DNA of 64,000 nt from an uncultured Sunxiuqinia sp. (GCF_947495665.1 NZ_CANLZV010000012.1:1-64000), one strand, 5' to 3'. Numbered from the stretch's first letter, positions 45,839 through 56,268 are shown. Made by a program: numbers and translations. Notes: generated from the sequence alone by a model not told the origin.

Positions 45839-47860
45839 ATGAAAACAATAATATATAGATTGCTGTTTGTTGGTGCCATTGTTGCCGGCTTGTTTGCAAC
45901 ATCGTGTGTTGATGAATTTGAAGTAGGAGATGACTTTCTGGTAAAAAAACCCAGTGGAGATATTTCGATTGATACCGTATTTAGTGATGCGGTTAGTGCT
46001 AAAGGTGTGCTATGGAATGCATATGCTACACTGTATTATGGCTTAACCGATAGGACTACCTATTTTCATAATCTGGAAGGATTAAACTCTTTAGGAGATG
46101 ATTACGAGAGTTTTTTGAATCAGTCGCGTGGAACATCGGTTTATTATTCTGGTCAAATGAATCCATCAAGGGAATATAATGACTCAAAAGGATATTATAC
46201 AAAACCCGAGAGATGGAAAGGAATACGTTATGCCTATACTTTTATTGAAAATGTTGATAAAGTACCAAATTTCGAGCAAGGAGAGAAAGAAAGGCTAGTT
46301 GGAGAGGCCAAGATGATAATCGCAAGCCATTATGCGAATATGTTTCGTCATTTTGGAGGTCTACCATTGTTGAAAAAGGCATATCAGCCTGCTGATGATA
46401 CTAATATTGAACGTGCTACCGTAGAGGAAACTGTAAGTTTTATTACCAATTTGTGTGATGAAGCGGCAAGTGCTCTTCCCTGGCAGTTGAGTAATGATGA
46501 GATAGGAGCATGGGCGGGCAGATTTACAGCTGCTGGAGCAAAGGGATTAAAGGTAAGGGTGTTGCTGTTTGCTGCTAGTCCGTTGTTTAATTCTTCAGAT
46601 ACTTGGAATACATCTGGAAACGAATCGGTTAGCAACTTGCAAACAACCTATGGTAGTTATGATGCCAGTCGCTGGCAAGATGTGGTGAAGGCTTGCGAAG
46701 ATTTCTTTACACTTAATGGAGGTATTGCGCCAAACACAGGTACATACTACCTGAATCAGCCTACAGGTACTGATCTGCAATCATATCGTGAAGGCTATCG
46801 CGAAGGCTATTACAACAGAAGTAACCCCGGAATGCTTATCTCAGTGCGAAGAGCTGATAAATCACCTTCTAAATGGGATTATTATTATTTCCCAACCATA
46901 TGGGTACGTTGGAATGGTATGTTACCGACATTAACCGGATTGAATGCCTATCCAAAAGCAGATGGAACACCTTTCCTGGAAGCAGATATGCCATGGAAAA
47001 GGACCAACGCGGAACAGCAGATGGCCTTGGACAATGGTACATATGTTGATCCTTTCGCTGATCGCGACCCTCGCCTGTATGAAGTAAGTAACATAACCGG
47101 TAAGACCTACCATAACGGGAGATTGTTTGAAGGGTATATGGGGGGATCTCACCGTGGCGATAAAGAAGATGGATCGCAGGTTAAGACGGACAAAGGGTTG
47201 GCGGCATCAGGCTTTACAAATTATAAGTTCACGCTTGACTTTGCTGGAGAATATGATGGTCGTACAATCCATTGGCCTGAATTACGAATAGCTGAGATTT
47301 ATCTAAGCTATGCAGAGGCACTGACAATGGTTGGCCGTTCAGGTGAAGCTTATCCATGGGTGGATGCAGTGCGTGCCCGCGTTGGACTTAAGGGCTTGTT
47401 GGAAGCCAATCCAACACGAAGTGCCATTGATGTAACACATCCTGATTTCAGTGTGGCGGCACCAGCTGATGAGTTTTTATTAAAAGAAATCTTGAGAGAA
47501 AGAAAATGTGAATTAGCGCTTGAGGATGTACGTTTCTACGATTTAATCCGCTGGCGTTGTGCCGAAGACTTCAAAAAGCGTTTGTCTGGCTTATTAATAT
47601 GGAGATATAAAAAATATGACGGTACAATAGTAGATGATAATGTCTCATTTGTATTTAATGAATTCCAGATAAGAAAGCGCTTTGTTCAGGATGGCGAGTC
47701 TGGTAAAGAACAAATTATTAAAATTTATCCTGGTGATGCCGAAACTGCTATCAATAAAGATGCACACGGGTCGATGTGGGAGCCTAAATGGTATTTGTCA
47801 GCTTTCCCAACAACTGAATTAAATAAGAGCTATGGTTTAACTCAAAACCCAGGCTGGTAA
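45839..47860 (+). CDS. SusD/RagB-family surface glycan-binding lipoprotein 1
   Basis: This 673-residue lipoprotein (lipobox GLFATSCVDE) is a SusD/RagB protein. SusD-like features include helical TPR-like sequence around RYAYTFIENVDKVPNFEQGE, ELRIAEIYLSYAEALTMVGR, and the C-terminal block LLKEILRERKCELALEDVRF with YDLIRWR. It captures glycan at the cell surface as the lid of the SusC barrel upstream. At 673 residues it is longer than the usual 500-600, and insertions could form an enlarged binding surface. It is followed 19 bp later by the second susC-like gene. Confidence 0.96.
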   Translation: MKTIIYRLLFVGAIVAGLFATSCVDEFEVGDDFLVKKPSGDISIDTVFSDAVSAKGVLWNAYATLYYGLTDRTTYFHNLEGLNSLGDDYESFLNQSRGTSVYYSGQMNPSREYNDSKGYYTKPERWKGIRYAYTFIENVDKVPNFEQGEKERLVGEAKMIIASHYANMFRHFGGLPLLKKAYQPADDTNIERATVEETVSFITNLCDEAASALPWQLSNDEIGAWAGRFTAAGAKGLKVRVLLFAASPLFNSSDTWNTSGNESVSNLQTTYGSYDASRWQDVVKACEDFFTLNGGIAPNTGTYYLNQPTGTDLQSYREGYREGYYNRSNPGMLISVRRADKSPSKWDYYYFPTIWVRWNGMLPTLTGLNAYPKADGTPFLEADMPWKRTNAEQQMALDNGTYVDPFADRDPRLYEVSNITGKTYHNGRLFEGYMGGSHRGDKEDGSQVKTDKGLAASGFTNYKFTLDFAGEYDGRTIHWPELRIAEIYLSYAEALTMVGRSGEAYPWVDAVRARVGLKGLLEANPTRSAIDVTHPDFSVAAPADEFLLKEILRERKCELALEDVRFYDLIRWRCAEDFKKRLSGLLIWRYKKYDGTIVDDNVSFVFNEFQIRKRFVQDGESGKEQIIKIYPGDAETAINKDAHGSMWEPKWYLSAFPTTELNKSYGLTQNPGW

Positions 47861-47879
47861 GCAGTAAAAAGTTGAATTT

Positions 47880-50855
47880 ATGAAGACAAGATATTTTAAA
47901 TTTATTATTGGGCTTTTCCTTGTATTTGCAGTTCAAAAGTATGCCAATGCAGACGAACTGACGGGCCGTGTGTTGGATGCAAAAGGAAAACCAGTTTCAG
48001 GAGCATTGATTTATTTGGTGCAGTATCCTGATGTTAAAGCGACTACTGACAGGAATGGTGAGTATACTATTGCTGCCACAGAAAATTCTGAAGCAGTTAT
48101 TAATTCAGCTGATAATTTTTCTAAGTCAGTAATATTATCGGATAGCCTTGTGATTGCTATGGGCTTGGAAACGAGCCCGGTGAACCGTGGTTATGATTTA
48201 ATTAACGCAACAAAAAACACTGCAGCATCTGCTCATACTGTATTTGCAGAAGATCTGGAGAAGAACGACTCAAAAGTGAATGCGTCCAATGCATTGTTTG
48301 GCGAGTTGTTGGGGCTTAGTGTGTTACAGAAAAGTGGAACGGTTGCCGAAAACCAGGCTAGATTGAACTATCGCGGTTTAGGACATCCTTTGGTCTTGGT
48401 GGATGGTTTCGAACGTGATCTTGATGGACTGACCGTGGAGGAAATTGAGTCAGTAACCTTGTTAAAAGACGCAGCATCGCAAGCTATTTATGGCATGCGT
48501 GGAGCAAATGGTGTTTTGTTGGTAAATACCAAAAAAGGTAAATACAATACCATGGAGATTGATCTTAAATACGACCATGGGGTTAAGTTTGCCAAGTCAA
48601 CTATTCCAATGGTTGATGCTTTCACCTATGCGAGTGCCATGAACGAAGCATTAGCCAATGATGGGTTAGCACCTGAATTCAACCAGTATCAGCTTAATGC
48701 CTACAGAGATGGAAGTCAGCCCGGAATTTATAGCAATGTAAACTGGGCCAATGAGCTATTTAAGGATGTAGCTCACTCTAACTCCTACAATGTACAAGTT
48801 AGAGGCGGTAATGGCATAACTCGTTTCTATGGGGCGGTTGCCTATGATACTGATGAAAGTTTTATTAAGCTCGACGCGCCTGATCCTTCAATCCCGAACC
48901 AGTTCAAATATTCAAACCTGAATGTACGCACCAATGTAGATGTCAACATATCAAGAAATACACTGTTGACAATTAACATGCTGGGTAAGCTACAGGAGAA
49001 CAGCCGGGGAATGCTAAGTGAATCGGACCTGATGAAAAGTATTTATAATACACCTGCCGGAGCATTTCCAATTAAAACCGAAAATGGTAATTGGGGAGCC
49101 AGCACAACCTGGAAAACCAATCCGGTTGCTGAATTATCGACAGCCGGTTTTACAAGGTTTCATACGCGTACTCTTTATGCCAATATAAATATTAAGCAAA
49201 ACCTTGATGCGATTACCAAAGGTCTGAATGCTAGTGCCAGGTTTGGTATGGACTCTTATTCTGTTATTAGAGAGAAAAAGTATAGAACTTACCAAACAGA
49301 GACAATTACGCCTGTATTTGATAATGATGGTAACCCAACTGATCTTGAATATAACCTGATTGGAGAGCGCATGACCAACTTTCAGGAGTGGAATGCAGGC
49401 ACCATCGATCAGTGGAGAAAACTTACCGGTCAGGGACAGCTCGATTACAAACGCATGTTTAACAAGTCAACCGTAGGTGGTGGATATATCTTTGAGATAT
49501 CGAGTTATTCCGGTTACGGGCAGCACAAAATGTTTAACCGGGTAAATAATGTCTTGTATGCTTCGTATGGCTATGATAATAAATATTTGCTGGATGCTAC
49601 ATTCTCAGTTGGCTCTTCTAACGTGTTGAACCCCCGTAGAAAGTGGGGCTATTTCCCTGCCATTTCTGCCGGATGGGTTGTTTCGCAAGAAGACTTTGCT
49701 AAAAACAGCGAGTCCATTGATTACCTGAAAGTAAATGCTTCCTGGGGTATTACCGGAAGTGATAACATGAACTTTGATCTGTACAAAGTATACTATCAAA
49801 CAGGTAAAAGCTATTTATTTGGAAACTTCCAGGGAGTGGGTACTATTGAGCCCGGTAGCTTACCAGTGGTTAATCTTACTTATCCTAAAACCCGAAGTGT
49901 CAATGTTGGTGCTGAAGGTACATTCTTCGGTGGTATGAATGTGAGTGTTGATGTGTTTGACATTAAGAAGTATGACCAATTGATTGAAAGCAAGAATATT
50001 GTTTCATCAGTCATTGGTATTGCCCCGGGCATGACGAACAGTGCAGAATATGCTTACAAAGGCGTTGAGTTAGGATTAGGATATACAGGCGCAAAAGGTG
50101 ACCTTAAATATTCGGCGATGGGACATTTCACTTTTACAAGAAGTGAAATAATTAATAACAACGAGCAAGTATGGAAGAATGATTTTAACAGGGCTACCGG
50201 ACATCCGGTTGGTCAGATCTTTGGTTACGAATCGATAGGTTTTTTCAAAGATCAGGCTGATATTGATAATAGTCCTGTTCAAACTTTCTCAGAAGTGCAG
50301 CCCGGAGATATAAAATACAAGGATCAGGATGATAATGGCATTATCGACCAATACGATAGAATTGCTATTGGCAATAATTCAATTGTACCCGAAATGTATT
50401 TTTCATTGGATTTGAATGTTGAGTATCGTAAGCTAGGTATCAATCTTCTGTTCCAGGGAACCGCTAACCACAGTGCCATCATGCAAGCAGATGGTATTTA
50501 CCGTCCGTTGGTTAATAATAAGAATATATCGCAGCATTATTACGATAATCGCTGGACTGAGACAAATCAGGATGCATTGTACCCACGTTTAACAAACGCG
50601 CTAAATGAAAACAATAATGTGGCCTCAACTATTTGGTTGCAAGATTTATCCTATCTAAAACTTAGGACAGCCGAGATTTACTATACACTGCCAAAACAAT
50701 GGGTTGAACGTGTAAAGCTGGGCAACGCCACAGTCTTTGCCAGGGGCTATAACCTGTTTTCGATCGATAAAATGAGAGTTGGTGATGCTGAGGCCTTTGG
50801 GCTTAATTTCCCAGTGTATAGTTCTGTTAATCTTGGAGTGAAGATCAATTTCTAA
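47880..50855 (+). CDS. SusC/RagA-family TonB-linked outer-membrane transporter 2
   Basis: This 991-residue protein has a signal peptide, a carboxypeptidase-regulatory-like domain (ELTGRVLDAKGKPVSGALIY), a plug domain with the signature YGMRGANGVLLVNT, and a barrel ending SVNLGVKINF. It is a second, divergent transporter in the same locus. It lacks the long N-terminal extension of the first SusC protein. With the SusD-like partner 11 bp downstream it could import a different fragment of the same glycan. Confidence 0.96.
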   Translation: MKTRYFKFIIGLFLVFAVQKYANADELTGRVLDAKGKPVSGALIYLVQYPDVKATTDRNGEYTIAATENSEAVINSADNFSKSVILSDSLVIAMGLETSPVNRGYDLINATKNTAASAHTVFAEDLEKNDSKVNASNALFGELLGLSVLQKSGTVAENQARLNYRGLGHPLVLVDGFERDLDGLTVEEIESVTLLKDAASQAIYGMRGANGVLLVNTKKGKYNTMEIDLKYDHGVKFAKSTIPMVDAFTYASAMNEALANDGLAPEFNQYQLNAYRDGSQPGIYSNVNWANELFKDVAHSNSYNVQVRGGNGITRFYGAVAYDTDESFIKLDAPDPSIPNQFKYSNLNVRTNVDVNISRNTLLTINMLGKLQENSRGMLSESDLMKSIYNTPAGAFPIKTENGNWGASTTWKTNPVAELSTAGFTRFHTRTLYANINIKQNLDAITKGLNASARFGMDSYSVIREKKYRTYQTETITPVFDNDGNPTDLEYNLIGERMTNFQEWNAGTIDQWRKLTGQGQLDYKRMFNKSTVGGGYIFEISSYSGYGQHKMFNRVNNVLYASYGYDNKYLLDATFSVGSSNVLNPRRKWGYFPAISAGWVVSQEDFAKNSESIDYLKVNASWGITGSDNMNFDLYKVYYQTGKSYLFGNFQGVGTIEPGSLPVVNLTYPKTRSVNVGAEGTFFGGMNVSVDVFDIKKYDQLIESKNIVSSVIGIAPGMTNSAEYAYKGVELGLGYTGAKGDLKYSAMGHFTFTRSEIINNNEQVWKNDFNRATGHPVGQIFGYESIGFFKDQADIDNSPVQTFSEVQPGDIKYKDQDDNGIIDQYDRIAIGNNSIVPEMYFSLDLNVEYRKLGINLLFQGTANHSAIMQADGIYRPLVNNKNISQHYYDNRWTETNQDALYPRLTNALNENNNVASTIWLQDLSYLKLRTAEIYYTLPKQWVERVKLGNATVFARGYNLFSIDKMRVGDAEAFGLNFPVYSSVNLGVKINF

Positions 50856-50866
50856 TAGACTGAAGT

Positions 50867-52543
50867 ATGAAAAATAAATATAAACACAAAATAGTATTAC
50901 TGCTTAGTGCAGTGATGTTGACGTTTACTGCCTGCAACGACTTCCTGGAGTATAGCGAAACAGATACTCTCAATGAAGAGTTGGCATTTAGTAATCTGCA
51001 GCGAGCCACCTCCGCAGGTTTAAACTGTTACACTTATTTACAGGATAATTTTGGATCGGCCATGCGTTCTTCTGGTTGCGATGAATCGCAGTATGCCTGG
51101 CCTGCAAGTTATATTCATAAATACTATAATGGCAGTTGGTCGTCTTTTAATACGGTCGATGATCAATGGGGCCATTTTTACCAGGGCATCTTTGTGTGTA
51201 ACAACTTTCTTGAAAAAGCGGCAGATAAGGAGTTTGAAGAGTATCTGTACAATGAGGATTATGAAAGATTGTATACCAACTTTAAAAATCTGAAATGGGA
51301 AGTAAGAGCCCTGCGTGCTTACTTTTACTTCGAATTGGTTAAACGCTATGGCAATGTGCCTTTGGTTACTGATGTGCTTAACAAGGAGGAAGTTAATAGT
51401 GTGTCGCAAACTGATGCCAAAAAAGTGTTGGAATGGATTGCCAGCGAGAGTCATACTTGTTCTGATTATCTGCCCGATACCTATGATGTTAATGAGTATA
51501 GTAAACAAACCGGTCGTGTTACAAGGTTGTTTGCAAAGGCCTTGGAAGCACGCGTACTGTTATATGCAGCCAGCCCCTTACACAACAATGGTACTTATGA
51601 CCTGGATCTGTTACGTTCGTCTGGCTTGGCTTCGTTATCCATCATTAACACAATGGAAGCCAACGGTGTTAGCTTGTCTTCTATCGAGTACTCGGATTTG
51701 TGGAACTCAGAAGGCGATACACATGCAAAATGCCCTGAAGTTATAGCTAATATCATGAAAGGTGCAACAAACTCGTTTGAGCGAGAAAATTTTCCGATTT
51801 CAGTAGAAGGTGGAAAAACAGGTAATTGTCCGACACAGAACCTGGTCGATGCTTACGACATGCAATCTGGCTTTACTTACGATCCGGCCAATCCATATGC
51901 TAATCGCGATCAGCGTCTGCAACAAACCGTGGTGGTCAATCAGTCGGAATGGGCCTATAACGAAACCATGGATATTTTCTTTGGCGGAAAAGATGGTTTG
52001 CCAAACAAAGGTGCCACTCCAACCGGCTATTACCTGAAAAAATATGCGATGAAAAACACCAACCTTAATCCGGTTGGTACCACACAGCATAAAATGGTTT
52101 GGATCCTGTTTCGTTTAGGGGAAGTGTATTTGAATTATGCAGAAGCAGCCAGCCAAATCAATGGTGTGTCAGGTACTGATGCTGACTTGCCGCTTTCAGC
52201 TGTTGATGCGATTAATAAGGTGCGCACACGCAAAGGCTTAACCATCGATGTTATTTCAAATGCTTTATCTCTGGAGGATTTTACCGCTCAGTATCGAAAA
52301 GAGCGCATGGTAGAGTTGGCTTTTGAAGATCACCGTTTCTGGGATGTTCGACGCTGGATGATTGGAGATGCTACCGTTGCGATAAAAACAATGAAGATTG
52401 AGAAAGCAGTTGATGGTTCATTTATCTACACAAAAGAAGTAGATAATAGCACTCGTCTATGGGAGGATAAATATTACTTCTATCCGATAAATCAAAGTGA
52501 GTTGAATATTAATCCAAATTTGAAACCAGGTAAAAATTGGTAA
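50867..52543 (+). CDS. SusD/RagB-family surface glycan-binding lipoprotein 2
   Basis: This 558-residue lipoprotein (MLTFTACNDFLE lipobox) belongs to the SusD/RagB family. Typical elements are LKWEVRALRAYFYFELVKRY, GNVPLVTDVL, LFRLGEVYLNYAEAASQING, and the C-terminal YRKERMVELAFEDHRFWDVR followed by RWMIGDA. It is the binding partner of the second SusC protein. Its stop overlaps a longer possible start of the next gene, but the preferred start of that gene is 59 bp downstream. Confidence 0.96.
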   Translation: MKNKYKHKIVLLLSAVMLTFTACNDFLEYSETDTLNEELAFSNLQRATSAGLNCYTYLQDNFGSAMRSSGCDESQYAWPASYIHKYYNGSWSSFNTVDDQWGHFYQGIFVCNNFLEKAADKEFEEYLYNEDYERLYTNFKNLKWEVRALRAYFYFELVKRYGNVPLVTDVLNKEEVNSVSQTDAKKVLEWIASESHTCSDYLPDTYDVNEYSKQTGRVTRLFAKALEARVLLYAASPLHNNGTYDLDLLRSSGLASLSIINTMEANGVSLSSIEYSDLWNSEGDTHAKCPEVIANIMKGATNSFERENFPISVEGGKTGNCPTQNLVDAYDMQSGFTYDPANPYANRDQRLQQTVVVNQSEWAYNETMDIFFGGKDGLPNKGATPTGYYLKKYAMKNTNLNPVGTTQHKMVWILFRLGEVYLNYAEAASQINGVSGTDADLPLSAVDAINKVRTRKGLTIDVISNALSLEDFTAQYRKERMVELAFEDHRFWDVRRWMIGDATVAIKTMKIEKAVDGSFIYTKEVDNSTRLWEDKYYFYPINQSELNINPNLKPGKNW

Positions 52544-52602
52544 AAATTACAGGTGCAGAGCTATCTCTGTATCTGTATTACAAAATTTTAAAAAGTTTAA
52601 TT

Positions 52603-54303
52603 ATGAAGAAAAAATTAAGCTATATATGGATATTGACCATTGCTGCAGTGGCTTTTATCTACGGATGTAACAAAGAAGATATATTGCATAATAGTCAGGA
52701 AAAGGAAGATGTTGCCTTAAAAATGACAGTGAAGAATGATGTACTGGTTTCGGGTGACAGCCTAAGTATTGTTTTCGATGTTGAGGAAGACGCTGTTGCC
52801 GGTAAAGACATTGAAATTACACTGTCGGTAAGCAATGCAAACGGAGAAGATGCTTCTCAGCACTTTCTGGGGTTTATTGAAACGGTTGTTTTTCCAAGAG
52901 GTGAGAAATCACTTACTAAAAACTATTCAGTCAGTAAACTTAAAATGGCTAAAATTAATGTGGAGCTGGGTGCCAGTTGTGAAACGAACACTATTACTAG
53001 CGAAAAGATTCCTTTAACGATTACCAATAATCCATCGTGTAACCTGAACTCTTTTCTTCTTGATGGCAGAGAGGCCGAGATTAACCAGGAAGATCGCACT
53101 GTTTTGGTATACATGGTATACGGTGCTGATCTGACAGCTTTGGAGCCAGTGTTGGAAGTATCGCTCGATGCAACATATTCACCGGAAGGTAAGCAGGATT
53201 TTTCATCTCCGGTTGAGTATACCATTACAGCGCAAGATGGTGAAACTAAAAAGGGATACACCGTTTCTGTTAAGTATGCTAAAAATGATAAAGCTGTTAT
53301 CGAATCATTCATACTTGGTAATTACCCTGCTGTTATCGATCAGGCTAACCGGGTAATCAATGTAAATGTGCCAACAGGAACCAATGCTGCTGAGTTGACC
53401 GGTTCACTGACAGTTGCCTATGGAGCCACATATGAAAAAGTGGGAGACACTTATACGGTAACCGCTGAAGATGGAGTGACAACGCAGGAATATAGCGTAA
53501 ACATTGTTGAAAAAGCAGTTACGCCGCTAATGGTATTTGTTGAAGGAGGCACCTTTACGATGGGAGCCGGAGGAGCCTCTATGTTTGAAGCTACTATTTC
53601 TAAAGATCTATTTGTAAGTACTTTAGAGATTACGTGGGGAGAGTATGGTAATTTATTAGGCGAAGACAGAGCCAGTGTTCAAGGCTGGAGATGGAAACCT
53701 GCCGGACCAACTATTCCTATGACTTGCTTGTCATGGTTTGATGCTTGTGACTTTACTAATAAGCTGAGTATTGAGCATGGCTTAGAACCATATTATACAA
53801 TATCAGATGTAGTGACTGAGGCAACTGGTCGTATTTCTTCAGCAACTGTAACCATCAATGATCCTAACGGTAAAGGTTACCGTTTGCCAACTGAAGCAGA
53901 ATGGGAATTCATAGCACGTGGAGGAAACCAATCTCTTGGATACATTTATCCAGGTGGTGATGTGGCAACAGAGCTTGGATGGGTACAAGCTAATGCGACA
54001 AAAGTTTATAATAACTGGGGAGAACCACATCCTGGTGCAAACTTTAAAGCCAACGAGCTAGGTATTTACGATATGTTGGGTAATGTGAGAGAATGGTGTT
54101 GGGATTGGTCTGGCGGTGAGCATCCAGCAAACCCAACTACAGATCCTATGGGGCCTGAAGCGGGTACTGATAAAGTGACTCGCGGAGGAGCCTATTGGAC
54201 TCGTCCAACAGATGGTGAGATGGAATTGTGGGAACGCGGTAAGGCGTTTGGCGTTAATCCAAACCATATGTCGATTGGATTTAGAATTGTTCGTAATAAG
54301 TAG
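52603..54303 (+). CDS. Surface lipoprotein: DUF5018-like stalk plus formylglycine-enzyme-fold domain lacking catalytic cysteines
   Basis: The start is set at the ATG at 52603 (MKKKLSYIWILTIAAVAFIY then GCNKED); the frame extends further upstream but lacks a signal peptide there. The 566-residue lipoprotein has two DUF5018-like beta domains up to about residue 305, then a FGE/SUMF1-type domain (MVFVEGGTFTMGAGG, GYRLPTEAEWEFIARGG, YDMLGNVREWCWDW, TRGGAYW). Aerobic FGE has copper-binding cysteines just after its RGGSF-type motif; none is present here in the C-terminal 45 residues. It is therefore unlikely to convert sulfatase cysteines and may serve as a glycan-binding or structural protein. The stalk is shared with the next lipoprotein. 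Confidence 0.82.
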   Translation: MKKKLSYIWILTIAAVAFIYGCNKEDILHNSQEKEDVALKMTVKNDVLVSGDSLSIVFDVEEDAVAGKDIEITLSVSNANGEDASQHFLGFIETVVFPRGEKSLTKNYSVSKLKMAKINVELGASCETNTITSEKIPLTITNNPSCNLNSFLLDGREAEINQEDRTVLVYMVYGADLTALEPVLEVSLDATYSPEGKQDFSSPVEYTITAQDGETKKGYTVSVKYAKNDKAVIESFILGNYPAVIDQANRVINVNVPTGTNAAELTGSLTVAYGATYEKVGDTYTVTAEDGVTTQEYSVNIVEKAVTPLMVFVEGGTFTMGAGGASMFEATISKDLFVSTLEITWGEYGNLLGEDRASVQGWRWKPAGPTIPMTCLSWFDACDFTNKLSIEHGLEPYYTISDVVTEATGRISSATVTINDPNGKGYRLPTEAEWEFIARGGNQSLGYIYPGGDVATELGWVQANATKVYNNWGEPHPGANFKANELGIYDMLGNVREWCWDWSGGEHPANPTTDPMGPEAGTDKVTRGGAYWTRPTDGEMELWERGKAFGVNPNHMSIGFRIVRNK

Positions 54304-54320
54304 AATGTTTATCTATAAGG

Positions 54321-54344
54321 GTTGGTATTTTGAGGGATACCAAC
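54321..54344 (+). terminator. Hairpin terminator after the FGE-fold gene
   Basis: GTTGGTAT (54321-54328) pairs with ATACCAAC (54337-54344), and TCTTATTTCTTTA follows. It could attenuate transcription between the binding-protein genes and the downstream enzyme genes. Confidence 0.7.
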
Positions 54345-54582
54345 TCTTATTTCTTTATGATTCGATCAAATACTCATGAATATTGTGTTGGTCGGGAAAA
54401 GGTTATGGATAGCTTGTTATTGAATACTTTATAGAATAAATGAGAAAGCATTGATCTGGAGTTTGTGAATCCTCAATGGGGGCAGATAAGAATCGAACTG
54501 ATTATAAGATGGTTTATTCGTTAGCTAGTCAATATTGTTAATAGAAATAACTAGTGTAGTTGTTTTTTTAAGTAGAGAAATT

Positions 54583-56268
54583 ATGAAATATCTTGTATGG
54601 GTAGTAGTTATCGCAGCTTGCTTTATCGCTGCATGTGGTCAAGATGAGATTTTGGAAAAGGACAAGCCGATTGCTGCGATTCCTTTAAAAATGGCTCTGG
54701 AAGAAAAGAGTCTTGTTTCCGGAGATAGTCTCGAAGTAGTGTTTAGCTCGGTGTATGGTACACCCGCAAAATTGGATATCCCAATTTCTATTGCCATTAG
54801 CGATGGTGATGGTGTAGATATTTCGAATTATTTCAATGATTTTGAAAAGACGATAACCTTTCAGAAAGGGCAAACTGTTCTGGCAAAAAAATTTCAGCTG
54901 GGTGATGCGCAGATGACTAAAGGAGAGGTCCAACTGATCGCTGGTTCAGAGATAACATCAATTGCCAATAGTTCAGTGAGTTTTACTATCTCAAACAGCG
55001 AGTTGTGCAACCTGGTATCTTTTCAGCTTAGCGAGGCTGTTGAAATTGTAAAAGATGGAAGTACAATATATGTAACAATGCCTGCCGGTGCTGATTTAAC
55101 CCGTTTGACGCCTGAATTGGAGGTGTCTGCCAAGGCTACCTATTCACCGCAAGGTCCACAGGATTTTTCATCTCCTGTTGAATTTACCGTTACCGCGCAG
55201 GATGGTGTGACAAATAATAAGTATACCATCATTGTCAATGCAGTAATGCCTTACTTGTCAAACTTAGTGGCTGATTTGGAGATGTACAATGCCGCGGTGA
55301 AAGAGCTGGAAGAATCAGGTGCAGCGAGGAGCGCGTTTAACAAATGGATTACAGAAGTGGCCAATGCCGCCATGACAAGTGAACCATACGCCGTACAACA
55401 ATTAACCCAGGAAAACCAGGCAACTGCAAAGGAAAATGCCCAAAATATTTACGCCATTGCAGTTGATTGGATGTTCATGGATAAAAAAAGTGAACAAGCC
55501 GGTTTATACCTTCAAAAAGCAACCGCTTTAATAAAAGCATGGGCGAGTATTAATGAGCCCACCGAGCATACTCCGCGTGAATCGTTAATAACTCCTTTGT
55601 ATGAAGCTTACTCGGTAATAAGACAACACATTGGTGAGCAGGATCGTGTCGCAATTGATGGCTGGATACGTAAGCGGGCTGACTATTATAAGCAATTGAG
55701 CTTTACCGGCAACCTGCTCGAAAACAACTGGAATACGATACGAATCAATTTCCTGTTTTATTTTTCTCAGATATTAGACGATGAAACACTCTATAATACC
55801 TCTGTGGATAACTTGAAAAGTCACATTGAGCTCAATATTCTGGAAAATGGTGTTTCTCATGACTTTGTTAACCGCGATGCGTTTGCTTATCATTCATACA
55901 ACCTGCTTTTTTATGCGCGTATATTAAAGGCAGCTGGCATGTACAAAGATAAAGCAGCTGCCACAGCGCTTTATCAGTTGCAGAACAAAAAAGGAAGTTC
56001 CATCGAAAGTTGTGTGAAGTTCTGGGAACCATATATGATGGATACCGAGAATTATGTTCACCTGGAGTTTGTGAATACCGAGTGGGCTCCGGATAAGGAC
56101 CGCAACGATTACAACAAGCCTTATAACCCAATGGGAACAGTATACGTTTTGGATGAGCTCCGGTATATTGACACTAAATGTGCCGAATATGTGCTGAAGA
56201 TAACATCGATGAATAAATACGGGCGGACTTTTAATTATTGGATGAATAGTCTTCAGCCTGCAAACTAG
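54583..56268 (+). CDS. Surface lipoprotein with alginate-lyase-like (alpha/alpha toroid) domain
   Basis: The start is set at ATG 54583 (MKYLVWVVVIAACFIAACGQ), which gives a proper lipobox; the frame opens 16 codons earlier. The 561-residue protein has the same N-terminal stalk as the preceding gene (matching LVSGDSL and ATYSPQGPQDFSSPVEFT), about 220 residues long. An alpha-helical toroid with alginate-lyase-superfamily features follows: ENNWNTIRINFLFYFSQ near residue 382, and SHDFVNRDAFAYHSYNLLFY near 425, with histidine and tyrosine candidates for catalysis. Enzymes of this fold cleave uronate-containing polysaccharides by beta-elimination, leaving unsaturated ends for GH88 to remove. The exact PL family (PL5, PL38 or other) is undetermined. 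Confidence 0.82.
   Translation: MKYLVWVVVIAACFIAACGQDEILEKDKPIAAIPLKMALEEKSLVSGDSLEVVFSSVYGTPAKLDIPISIAISDGDGVDISNYFNDFEKTITFQKGQTVLAKKFQLGDAQMTKGEVQLIAGSEITSIANSSVSFTISNSELCNLVSFQLSEAVEIVKDGSTIYVTMPAGADLTRLTPELEVSAKATYSPQGPQDFSSPVEFTVTAQDGVTNNKYTIIVNAVMPYLSNLVADLEMYNAAVKELEESGAARSAFNKWITEVANAAMTSEPYAVQQLTQENQATAKENAQNIYAIAVDWMFMDKKSEQAGLYLQKATALIKAWASINEPTEHTPRESLITPLYEAYSVIRQHIGEQDRVAIDGWIRKRADYYKQLSFTGNLLENNWNTIRINFLFYFSQILDDETLYNTSVDNLKSHIELNILENGVSHDFVNRDAFAYHSYNLLFYARILKAAGMYKDKAAATALYQLQNKKGSSIESCVKFWEPYMMDTENYVHLEFVNTEWAPDKDRNDYNKPYNPMGTVYVLDELRYIDTKCAEYVLKITSMNKYGRTFNYWMNSLQPAN

Noticed and set aside
52603-54303. Sulfatase-activating formylglycine-generating enzyme.
   Set aside because: The domain lacks the catalytic cysteines and no sulfatase is visible, so the enzymatic label is not justified.
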